64,000 bases of DNA, from the NCBI GenBank assembly GCA_035236585.1, contig CP141138.1, positions 26,237,437 to 26,301,436 on the forward strand. Reading direction: 5' to 3'. Numbering within the stretch: the stretch's first letter is position 1; every line of letters begins with the position of its first letter. Both the position numbers and the translations under genes were made by a program. The DNA comes from Warburgia ugandensis. Lineage: Eukaryota; Streptophyta; Magnoliopsida; Canellales; Canellaceae. Below, one piece after another: positions 23,714 through 32,981 of this stretch. The notes below the pieces were generated by a model. That model ran no database searches and had not been told where the DNA came from. It saw only the letters and a program-made list of their open reading frames with translations.

Positions 23714-25225
23714 TTTTGTTGGTTGATGTTCTGAAGTGCCAATGATTAGATTAGAAGGGTTTGGTGGAGATAAAGATGGTTTGGTAGGGGTTGACGGAAT
23801 AAATCATTTTTGTTTTTGTTTTTGGGGATTTGGTCTAAGAACTAGCTTGTGCATTTTTATGAAGATATCTTCTCTAAATGGGTTGAAAGGGTTTTATACT
23901 CTTCATAAAGGTTATAGTTGGAGAGGCTGGTTTTTTTTTTTTGGGAGAGGGAAATTAAGTTCCTTGAGAGGTTATAGCATGTGTGGATAATTTGGTTGGG
24001 TAATGAATGTGAAGAGAGTTGTTGAGACATATGATAGATTTTTTGTGGTAGCCTAAAGATTGAATCATTTTGTACTTGGGATGCTTTTTTTTTTTTCTAG
24101 GATGCTTCAATGGATTTGAGCTATGCTTGTAAGAATCCTTTTTTTGCCTCCTTTTCACTAAGTAATATGCTGCCATGAGAAAGATCTTTGATTTCTTGTG
24201 AAGAGCTTCTATCTTTCCTCTTAATTTAAGAATAAGAGTGTCTATGAAAGATAGCTTCTAAGTGATAGTAGCAGATAAAGCCTTTTGATTTTCAAGGTTT
24301 TCTTGCAGGGCTTTGTTCTGTGCTTTTGCATCTGCTATTGAGATTTTCTATGGATGTCCTTCTTCATTTCTTTCTATAGGATTTTTTATTTTCCAAGCAT
24401 AAGTTTATTTTGTTATAGTTAATCAAACTCTGACAATGGAGAAAATTCTATTAAAGTCATCATATTGATTTCTAGGACTTTGATGGTTGTGGATTTTTTG
24501 TTTCCACATTTGTTTTGGTAATGATTTTGGTGGATGAGGTTTTTCTAAATTTTCAATAAGCGATAATGCCTTTTGATAATATTTGGGTAAAGGTGTCTGA
24601 GGTTTAGAGGTTGACTTTGTGGGTAGAAGATGATTCTTGTGAGTTTTATTTTTTTAAAAGATTTTTGACAGGAGTATCACTGTTGGGATAGATGATATAG
24701 TAATCAAATTTACCTAATGGCTCACTGAGAGTTCCAACAGTTGGACCACCTGCCTCATATCTTTTTTTGAGTTTTTGTTGAAAATATTTTCTCTTCTTTT
24801 TCTTCCCTTGATATTCTATTGGATCAAATGGTTATTCTTGACATTCAATTATAGATATCCCACCATATGTGACCTATCTCTAGATCTTTATCTTGGATGA
24901 TTGGTTTTCCTTGATTGGTAGAAGAAATAATGGCTATAAGATCATGGGTATATGATGCAAGTTCAATAAGGTTGAGTTTTGTGAGGAAAACAGTTAGAGT
25001 ATTCGAATAGGAAGACTCTTGAAAACCTTTGAGGAACTTGGTTTCTACCAATCCATTTACTCGCCTAGTGAAGATTGAAGTAGATGACTAAATTGGCTGA
25101 AATTCTTCATGAATATTTTCGTACCTTGTAATCCATTTCTTTGGTAACAAATTCTTCAATTTTACATGAGATAACTACCTTAGAACATAAGTGCAAGTTG
25201 ATCTTGCATCTTGATCAATTTGGAT

Positions 25226-25431
25226 TGTAACACCTTAGGTCTTCTAAACCTTTTTCCCAATTTCATAAATAGTAGTAATAATACATGTTTATAAAATAGG
25301 AGGGATCATTAAAAATAACAACTTACAATTAATAAATTTTACACAATATTAAAGGAAATGCCAAAAAGAAAACTCTGAGGGTCGTCCACATCCCAAAAAC
25401 TGTGACAATAAACAAAATCAAATCTCAATAC
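25226..25431 (-). mobile_element. Fragment of an LTR of the S family, reverse orientation
   Basis: The first 206 bp from TGTAACACCTTAGGTC match the outer end of the solo LTR at 56,134 (shared stretches around ATAGTAGTA, TTATAAAATAG and AACAAAATCAA). In element sense this is the terminal part of an LTR. It is cut at 25,431 by the start of G1, so G1 probably landed inside it. The rest of the LTR is absent on the other side, lost with the end of G1's 3' LTR. Confidence 0.7.
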
Positions 25432-25913
25432 TATAATATCCTTAATTTTTAGGATAAAATAGGAAATTTTTAAATAAATTAAAATAAAAATTTATGGATG
25501 GAAATTTTTCTTGAAAACATAAGAATTAGAAAGTGATTGTCGATACGAGTCCAACGCCACCAAGAACGTGAAAAACAGAGCTCAAACGAGGGAGTTATGA
25601 GCCGTCGAAGTTGTAAGGGCATTTTGGTCTTTTGACATAGATGTGTTACACAGGGGTCCAAATTGATAACGGCACCCCTATCTTCCACACGTCTCTACCA
25701 GTCCGACAAAATCGCCGGAGAGACGTGGAAAGAGACGTGTGGGGAAGAGTTTCTCTTCCCCTATGACTCTAAACCCTATATCTATGCTTTCCTAGGAGCC
25801 AAAACGTCCACTTTGAGCATTTCTCCGAGTTTTCACTCAGAACCCTAGTCCTGCAAAGCTTTGATTTTTCTGGCGAGTGGAATCCCGGCAAGACGAGCAA
25901 CCCCGGCCAGGTG

Positions 25914-25924
25914 CAAGGTAAGCC
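25914..25924 (+). promoter_or_regulatory. Possible splice donor in G1 leader
   Basis: CAAGGTAAGCC fits the plant donor consensus AG/GTAAG. It lies 486 bp into the LTR and about 140 bp after the TATA-like site, and is kept at 33,464-33,474 in the 3' LTR. A matching acceptor may be at 28,448 just before gag. This is a prediction from site strings only. Confidence 0.35.
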
Positions 25925-26353
25925 TCAATACTCCGTTTTTCTGTATTTATTAAATAGAAAATTAATTAGGAAGGCATTTTAAAAATTAGGAAAAAAATCA
26001 GATTTTTTGGGAACTTTGTGCACGCTACTGTTGGAGCGTGATTTCACAGATCAAACCTCATCCGTTTGGAAATTGCACCGTCCAACTAGTGCACAAGAGA
26101 CCCAAGAGCAAACCCTTTAAATTTGAGAGTGATCCAATGGTGGATTTCTCTAGAAAAACCAAAAACCAGTACCTAGGAATGTTTTTAGGAACTTGGGAAA
26201 AACCGTTTAAAAAACATGGTTTTTGGAGAAATCAATGCAAAAGGATGATAGAAATGGAAACTAGACAAAATTTGAAACAAAATGGCTCAAAAACCAAGTG
26301 ATTTGGACACTTGTAGGGTCACCAGAGATGACTGGAAGCCGGTCATCTTCTCA

Positions 26354-26526
26354 GGTGCCGGTTTCCGCGTCGCCGATGTAAACCGGGCTGCCCGTGTAAC
26401 CCAGTGTAAACTGGGTGCCGGTGTAACCTGGTGTAAACCAGAGCCGCCGGTGTAACCTAGTGCACACTAAGCGCCGGTGTAACTCAGTGTAAAGCAGGGC
26501 CACTGGTGTAAACCAATGCACCCGCC
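26354..26526 (+). repeat. GC-rich tandem hairpin array in G1 5' LTR
   Basis: Four to five imperfect units of about 26-36 bp built on GCCGGTGTAACC followed by small palindromes such as CCAGTGTAAACTGG and CCTGGTGTAAACCAG. The array stands out from the AT-rich surroundings and recurs at 33,914-34,076 in the 3' LTR with a few substitutions. Confidence 0.85.
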
Positions 26527-27800
26527 AAACACCCTATAAATTAAAAAGTATTAATTTATGTAGTATTTTCACTTAAAATTGATTTTTGGGAGCTAGAGGA
26601 GTCCAAATCACGATCCGAAAGATGCGTTGTGACCATATTGACGATGCGGACCTAGTTTTAACTTAAAAACTTATAAATGACTACTATTTATTTAGAAAAT
26701 TTTTAAAATAGTGATGTGACATGTACAGGTGCACTTGAATATACCAGTTAAAGGGTGTTATTAGCAAGCTAGTGGTCTCACACTGAGGTAGGTGACGACA
26801 ACTAGTGTTTTGCCTTGATTTTTAAACCATTTTTAAACATAGCATCATGTGTGATCGTGTTTTAAATTGCAATTATTATTTACCGTGGATTTCATGCGAC
26901 ATTGAGTACAGGATGGTTATTCTAAATTGAAATCTTTTACTAGATAAACTTATTTCAAATGCTTTTACAAGCATGATGTTAATTAGTTATGCTTAATTAG
27001 AGACTTATTTCTTATTATATATATAGAAAATGCATGAATTTACATGAAAATGAGAATAGAGGCTTATTAGCTGGTCCTTTTATAGGCTAACCCCAGGATG
27101 AGGAGCATGTCTTGGGGATTGCAAGCTATAAGTGCTCTTGAGTTTTAGCATATACATATGATTTTCGTGTTTTATATTTGATGACGGGTGCTTTCGCCCG
27201 GTGAGCGTCATGCTAGGAGGGATAGGGCCAGCCACCCACCTTCCGAGATTATGATGTGATGATTTTGTGATATGATAGACACCTGCCCATAGATGACATT
27301 CGGTAGGGGTTTGGTAACATGGATAGTCCACACTACCGGTCTGAGCCTTTCCATGGGGACAGACGCTAAGTCTTCCGTTATGGTGTCAACGGAGAGCGGC
27401 GGTGGTTTATACCCATGGAGGGTTGCCACTGCAGCATGATGGCTCATATTCTTGTTATGTGTGCATGTATGATGAGCATGGTTATGGATGTTATGCCTGG
27501 GTGTGACGACATTCAGAAGTTGACTATGAGTACTCCTGATCAGTGATATTAGTACGATGGTGGGACCCATTACCTTAGGGTGCCCTTATTCTTGTTGTAT
27601 GCTCCATTTTATTGATTCATGTCATGTTTTAACTCCGTGAATTACATGTTTTAGCATATGGAATAAATTGGCATTTATTTGAATATGGCATTATGATATC
27701 ACTATTTTCATAAATGTTAAACTTTTCATCAGAGCTGTTCATTATTTCTTTCATTTATTACATTAATTGTCTATGTACCTACACAAGCGATAGCTTGCTG

Positions 27801-27826
27801 AGGCATTGCTTTGTTTTGCAATGCCT
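27801..27826 (+). other. Perfect 26-bp hairpin in G1 LTR
   Basis: Arms AGGCATTGC and GCAATGCCT with loop TTTGTTTT, 481 bp before the LTR end. The same 26 bases occur, in reverse orientation, in solo LTR S at 56,656-56,681, although the two LTRs are otherwise diverged. Confidence 0.85.
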
Positions 27827-28311
27827 TAGATCTCGAGCGCGACACCAGGAAAGGAAAAGCTGTTGATAAACCTTGAGAGCTGCTGAAGACTAGTTTTCCC
27901 TATAGTTTTAGACAGTAATGTGAGTCATTAGAGAGGATTATCATTTGAATTTTATTATGGACTGCATACTTTATATTTGGATGTGATTTAGATGTTTGGA
28001 CATATGTTGGACATTTATATGGGATGTTATGATGGATAAACCCTGGGCCATATTATTATTGTGTTTTGGACATTTATTTGATTTAAAATAAAGGTGTCGA
28101 TTTATTTGACGTTGATTTATACGCGGATTGTTTTATTTATGTTTAATTTACATGTATGCCATTTTGAGAAAGGAAAACTAACACCTGGAGCTTTTAAGAT
28201 AGGTTTTAGTAAAATGTTAAATAAAGCTTTTCTCATGGGATCCCAAATGCTCTTATTTAAAATGTCATTATTAAAAAAAAAAAGTCTTAAAAATCCAGGG
28301 TGTTACAAAGT

Positions 28312-28325
28312 TGGTATCAGAGCCC
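28312..28325 (+). other. Primer-binding site of G1 (tRNA-iMet type)
   Basis: TGGTATCAGAGCCC begins 4 nt after the LTR end and is complementary to the 3' end of plant initiator methionine tRNA, the usual primer for minus-strand synthesis in Tekay/Del elements. Confidence 0.9.
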
Positions 28326-28447
28326 AGTCTAGTCCATCATAATCCTTGTAAATGTCCATTTATATGTGAGTAACAGTCCATAATAGTTGTAGAGAGAAAA
28401 ACTATGAGAGAGGAACTTACACTTAGTGACATTTAAAACTTTTGACA

Positions 28448-29575
28448 GATGGTCCTCGAAGAAGGACAAGGTCTACCCCTACTACACCGGTGGCTCCACC
28501 TGCTGAGTCCTTTGATCAAGGGGACCGAGATGTCGAGTTATTGAATCGATTAATGTCAGGACTTGTACCACTTATCCAGCAATAGGTTAGGATAGCTGTT
28601 GACACTGCAAACCCTAGACCTATTCCACCACCTCAAGTGGCACCCGTGGTTTCGTCAGTTCAGTCCTCACAACCAGTGTAGGAACCACCAGTACCTAGAG
28701 CCACGGAGGGCGATGCTACGAGTGACTCTAAGAAGACTGACAAATTACTAGAGAGGTTTCAAAAGATGGTGAAACCCTTTTATGGAGATGGTAACACGGA
28801 GGAGGCCGAGCGATGGTTATTTGAGGCGGAGAGGACATTCGACGCTATGAAGATCTCACCAGATGATCAAGTCAGAGTAGCCTCTTACCTACTGAAAGGT
28901 GAGGCCGGCTTTTGGTGGCAGACTTTCACACTCACCCGACCAGATCCGACCGAGACGATGACATGGGCAGCCTTTAAACAGGCTTTTGACACTCAGTATT
29001 TTCCACCTCATGCATTACAGTCCATGAAGAAGGAGTTTGCCACCCTGGAGCAGAGAGATATGATGGTTCAGCAGTACCTAAACCGATTTACACGACTGAG
29101 GAGATTTGCACCTCACGCACTGGCCTCAAACACAGAGGCAACTGACAGATTTGTGGATGGGTTGACTCCTTGGCTGAGAGATCGAGTGATTTCTTCGCGA
29201 CTCACTTCTGTGCGAGATGCTGCTGATATGGCGTCCATGCATGAGAAGAACTCTCTCAGGACTAGAGGGAGTGCGTTCTAGCCCTTTAAGGGCAAGCGGC
29301 CGTTTGGTGCTATGCAGACACATGGGGCATCAGGTCATCCACCACAGGCCAAAATTAAGAGAGACACTGAGAGGAAGAGATGTGATAGGTGCAAGGGTTG
29401 GCACCCTAGGTGAGGGTGCAATAGATTCGACCGACCACAGCAGCAGAGCCAGCCCCAACCACAGAGACAGCCCTATACACCTTACCAGAGACAGCCATAC
29501 AGGTGTTTCAACTATGGAGACGTTGGCCATTTCATTAAGGACTGCCCTAAGGGGCAGAGAGAGAGGCAGACCGAG
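28448..29575 (+). pseudogene. gag: G1 gag (capsid and zinc knuckle), broken
   Basis: Gag forms the particle that packages element RNA. In one frame from about 28,448 the product opens with an arginine-rich GPRRRTRSTP. The retrotransposon gag domain follows at 28,766-29,050 (RWLFEAERTFD, QVRVASYLLKGEAGFWW, YLNRFTRLRRFAPHAL). Then comes a proline/glutamine-rich linker and a knuckle CFNYGDVGHFIKDC at 29,504-29,545, in which the second zinc-binding cysteine is a tyrosine. Damage: the ATG at 28,449 is out of frame, apparently by a 1-nt change, and in-frame stops lie at 28,583, 28,679, 29,279 and 29,411. The frame runs on without a break into the protease, as in other Tekay elements with one gag-pol frame. 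Confidence 0.88.
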
Positions 29576-30061
29576 ATGGGAGCAGAGACAGCTAACGCGC
29601 CACGTAGCCAGGGGCGAGTATTTGCCATCACGTCAGGACAGGCGCAGGCATCACACCAGGTCGTAGAAGGTACTCTTCTAGTCTCGGATAGACATGCCAA
29701 AGTTCTTTTTGACACAGGGTCTACACATTCTTTTATATCATGTATTTTTGCATCTTGCCTTGATGTATGTGTGCATAAACTAGCATTTGGATTAGATATT
29801 ATGACACCTGTGGGAGAGACAGTAGAGACTACAGAATATCATAGAGATATACATGTAGAAATATCAGGCATGAGTATGGACACAGACTTCATCTTACTAG
29901 ACATGGTAAACTATGATGTTATTCTTTGGATGGATTGGTTAGCCAACTATTGGGCTATGGTAGACTACTGAAAGAAGCGAGTCATTTTTCTTATACCTGG
30001 GCAACCAGAAATAGTGATCTAGGGTAGGAAAGATCAGGCAGGTACATGCATTATTTCTGCT
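29576..30061 (+). pseudogene. pol: G1 protease domain
   Basis: Aspartic protease that would cut the gag-pol polyprotein. The active-site loop reads LFDTGSTHSFIS (codon for the catalytic aspartate at 29,711), followed by the VILWMDWL block, which corresponds to the flap and C-terminal part of gypsy proteases. Same frame as gag. A TGA at 29,969 stands where W is expected before KKRV, and a TAG lies at 30,020; both fit single transitions. The active-site aspartate is retained. Confidence 0.85.
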
Positions 30062-31113
30062 ATGAAGGCAGCACAATTTTATGCACGAGGGTGTAACGCA
30101 TTCCTCGCATATGTGACTGTTGAGGAAAAGGAGCAGCCACGGCTTAACGAGATTGATGTTGTCCGTGATTTTGCTGATGTATTTCCTGAGGAATTACCAG
30201 GATTGCCGCCAAGTAGGGAGATTGACTTCATCATTGACTTGGTGCCGAGTACATCGCCTATCTCTAAGGCACCATACAGGATGGCTCTAGTAGAGTTGAG
30301 AGAACTTCAGGTACAATTGCAAGAGTTACTGGATAAGGCTTCATCAGGCCGAGTGGATCACCATGGGGAGCAACAGTCCTTTTCGTGAAGAAAAAGGATG
30401 GATCACTGAGACTATGCATTGACTATCGGTTGTTGAATGGTGTTACTATAAAGAACCGTTACCCTTTTCCACGCATAGATGATTTATTTGATCAGCTCCA
30501 ATCGGCACAAGTGTTCTTCAAGATAGATCTGAGGTCAGGGTATCATCAGCTCGTTAGAGAAGACGATATCTCGAAGATTGCCTTTAGGAGTCGTTATGGT
30601 CATTATGAGTTCCTAGTGATGCCGTTTGGATTGACAAACGCACCTGCAGTGTTCATGGATCTAATGAACCGTGTCTTTCGAGCTTATTTGGATAAGTTTG
30701 TGATTGTATTCGTGGATGACATCTTGATTTATTCGCCTAGTCATGAGGCACATAGAGAGCATCTCCACACGGTATTGGACACACTTCGTCGACATCAGTT
30801 GTATTCCAAGTTCAGTAAGTGTGATTTTTTGCTAGACCAGGTGCATTTCTTAGGCCACGTCATATCTAAAGATGGAGTGGCCGTGGATTCAGCAAAGGTA
30901 GAGGCAGTACTCCACTGGGAGAGGCCCAAGACAGTGACTGAGATACGCAGTTTTCTCGGTTTGGCAGGGTATTATCGTTGCTTCATAGAGGGATTCTCTA
31001 AGATCGTGTTACCATTGACCACCCTGACCAGGAAAGACACTTAATTTGTATGGACCAAGGCTTGCGAGGAGAGCTTCCAAGAGCTCAAGAGGAGACTTAC
31101 TACTACTCCAGTA
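30062..31113 (+). pseudogene. pol: G1 reverse transcriptase
   Basis: Starts with VRDFADVFPEELPGLPPSRE (30,150-30,210), the linker before gypsy RT. A 1-nt loss near 30,338 shifts the frame. The rest reads on from 30,385 with [19 protein letters not shown] sequence, [28 protein letters not shown] and the catalytic FVDDILIYS (about 30,706-30,735), then [14 protein letters not shown] and [19 protein letters not shown]. Both catalytic aspartates are present. A TAA at 31,042 interrupts the linker before RNase H. This RT differs clearly from the pararetrovirus RT at 21,648. Confidence 0.92.
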
Positions 31114-31560
31114 TTGACCTTACCATCAGGTGCAGGCGGTTATGTAGTTTATTGTGACGCCTCTGGCAAGGGATTAGGAGCAGTGTTGATGCAACATGGG
31201 AAGGTAATTGCCTTTGCGTCTAGACAGCTGAAGACACATGAGGTAAATTACCCAACACATGATTTGGAATTAGCAGCGGTGGTATTTGCGTTGAAATCCT
31301 GGAGACATTATCTTTATGGTGAGAGATTTGAGGTATTCACTGATCATAAGAGCCTCAAGTACTTCTTTACTCAGAGTGAATTGAACATGAGGCAACGCAG
31401 ATGGATGGAGTATCTCAAGGACTTCGACTTCACCATACAGTACCATCCTGAGAAGGCTAACGTCGTTGCAGATGCCCTGAGTAGGAAGGCGGGTGTGATG
31501 ATTGCCAATTTGACGACTCGGTCTAAGTTCTTTGACAGGATCTTAGAGGCACAGGGCAAA
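31114..31560 (+). pseudogene. pol: G1 RNase H
   Basis: Removes the RNA template strand during reverse transcription. Motifs in order: [17 protein letters not shown] (first catalytic aspartate), [20 protein letters not shown] with the conserved glutamate, [18 protein letters not shown] (third acidic residue) and [12 protein letters not shown]. No stop occurs within the domain, and the same frame continues into integrase. Only the stop at 31,042 lies between it and RT. Confidence 0.92.
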
Positions 31561-32936
31561 GACAAGGAAACACAGGATCTGACAGATAAGATAGATTTTT
31601 CAAGGGGACCAGATGGAGGGGTTAGATTTAAGGGAAGGTTGGTAGTACCAGCAGATGACGAATTGAAGCGCGAGTTACTTCAAGAAGCACACCAGTCCCC
31701 TTATACAATTCATCCTGGGGGTACGAAGATGTATCAGGATCTCAAGAGGCATTTCTGGTGGAATGGTATGAAGAAGGATGTTGGTGAGTGTGTTGCACGA
31801 TGTTTGACCTATCAGCAGGTCAAGGCTAAGCATCAACGTCCATCAGGACTACTTCAGACGCTGGACCTTCCTGAGTGGAAATGGGACCATATTACCATGG
31901 ACTTCGTTCTGGGTCTTCCGAGGATCGTTAGCAGCCACGACATGATATGGGTCGTTGTGGACAGGTTGACCAAGTCCGCTCATTTCCTTACTATCAGACA
32001 AAATCAGACCATGGATAGCTTAGTGAAATTATATGTTAAGGAGATCGTACATGGCATTCCCTTGACAATTATATCGGATCGAGATACGCGATTTACCTCA
32101 AAATATTGGAAGAGCGTGCAAGAGGCATTAGGGTTGAGACTGAAATTCAGCACAGCATTCCATCCTTAGACAGACGGACAGAGCAAGAGGACCATCCAGA
32201 CTATTGAGGATATGCTACGAGCCTGTGTTATGGATTGGAAGGGTAGCTGGGAAGATCATTTACCTTTGGTGGAATTTGCTTATAATAATAGTCATCACAC
32301 TAGTATTGGCATGGCTCCATATGAGGCACTTTATGGCAGACCTTGTCGGTCACCCTTATGTTGGAGTGATGTAGGAGAAAGACGCATTGTGAAATCTGAG
32401 TTAGTGGAAGAATGTGCAGAGAAAGTCCAACTCATTCGGAAGAGGTTACTAACAGCTCACAGTCGACAGAAAAGTTATGCAGACAAGAGGCGAAAGGACT
32501 TAGAGTTCTCTGAGGGTGAGCATGTATTCTTGAAAGTCTCTCCTATGAAAGGGGTGTTGAGGTTTGGAAATAAAGGGAAGCTTAGCCCCAGGTATATTGG
32601 ACGTTTCGAAATCTTACGCAGAGTTGGGGCTGTGGCATATCAGCTAGCCTTACCACCACAGCTAGCAAATGTACATGACGTCTTTCACGTGTCTATGCTG
32701 AGAAAATATGTGCCAGATCCCTCACACATATTGGAGCAGATCCCAGGAGAGCTACAATCTGACATGACGTTTGAGGAGAGACCAATGCGCATCCTGGATA
32801 CAAAAGTCAAGGAGTTAAGGAATAAGACCATTGCCTTGGTCAAAAGTCCTTTGGCAGTATCATTCACTACAGGAGGTTACCTTGGAGACTGAGAAGGAGA
32901 TGCGAAAGATCCATCCAGAGTTATTTACATAGAGAT
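31561..32936 (+). pseudogene. pol: G1 integrase with chromodomain-like tail, inactive
   Basis: Integrase inserts the DNA copy. The N-terminal zinc module has both histidines, but the second cysteine of its CxxC is a tyrosine (RCLTYQQVK, about 31,800). The core keeps the first aspartate in MDFVLGLPR (about 31,900) and the second in ISDRDTRF (about 32,075). The third catalytic residue, normally glutamate in GQSER, is lysine (codon 32,185-32,187). A TAG at 32,167 replaces the Q of HPQTDGQ. The GPY-like module and [16 protein letters not shown] follow, then the tail [19 protein letters not shown] 1-nt shift near 32,840 throws the last part, including the chromodomain-like end, into another frame that stops at about 32,930. 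Confidence 0.92.
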
Positions 32937-32968
32937 ATGTAGCTAAATTTCGAGGATGAAATTTTTAT

Positions 32969-32981
32969 AAGGAGGAAAGGA
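32969..32981 (+). other. Polypurine tract of G1
   Basis: AAGGAGGAAAGGA directly precedes the 3' LTR and would prime plus-strand synthesis. It follows the conserved TTCGAGGATGAAATTT stretch common at the end of Tekay interiors. Confidence 0.85.

Larger units (their letters stand above)
20026..25225 (-). mobile_element. Endogenous pararetrovirus remnant (Caulimoviridae, Florendovirus-like)
   Basis: On the minus strand, pieces of a caulimovirid polyprotein occur in the expected order: a coat-protein-like core (about 22,950-23,710), a CCHC zinc knuckle (22,731-22,772), a reverse transcriptase (about 21,600-22,000) and an RNase H (about 20,700-21,300). No LTR flanks it, which separates it from the gypsy elements around it. 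All reading frames are short and interrupted. The upstream part (about 24,000-25,225 in viral sense), where a movement protein would be expected, was not recognised. The RT and RNase H signatures look most like the Florendovirus group of endogenous sequences; that genus-level call is an inference. It is a dead fossil. Confidence 0.65.
25432..28307 (+). mobile_element. G1 5' LTR, 2,876 bp
   Basis: Starts TATAATATCC (the 3' LTR has TGTAATATCC, so the terminal TG has become TA) and ends GGTGTTACA just before the primer site. It has a TATA-like CCCTATATCTATG near 25,777, a donor-like CAAG/GTAAGC at 25,918, a GC-rich hairpin array at 26,354-26,526 and a 26-bp perfect hairpin at 27,801. Compared with the 3' LTR it includes the last 648 bp that the other copy has lost. 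Confidence 0.92.

Noticed and set aside
27208-27570. A 120-codon minus-strand open frame present in both G1 LTRs (also 34,747-35,109) with only about two residue differences
   Set aside because: The two copies are similar because they are LTR copies of one element. The frame overlaps another open frame, has no recognisable domain and lies antisense in the transcribed LTR, so conservation here is not evidence of coding.
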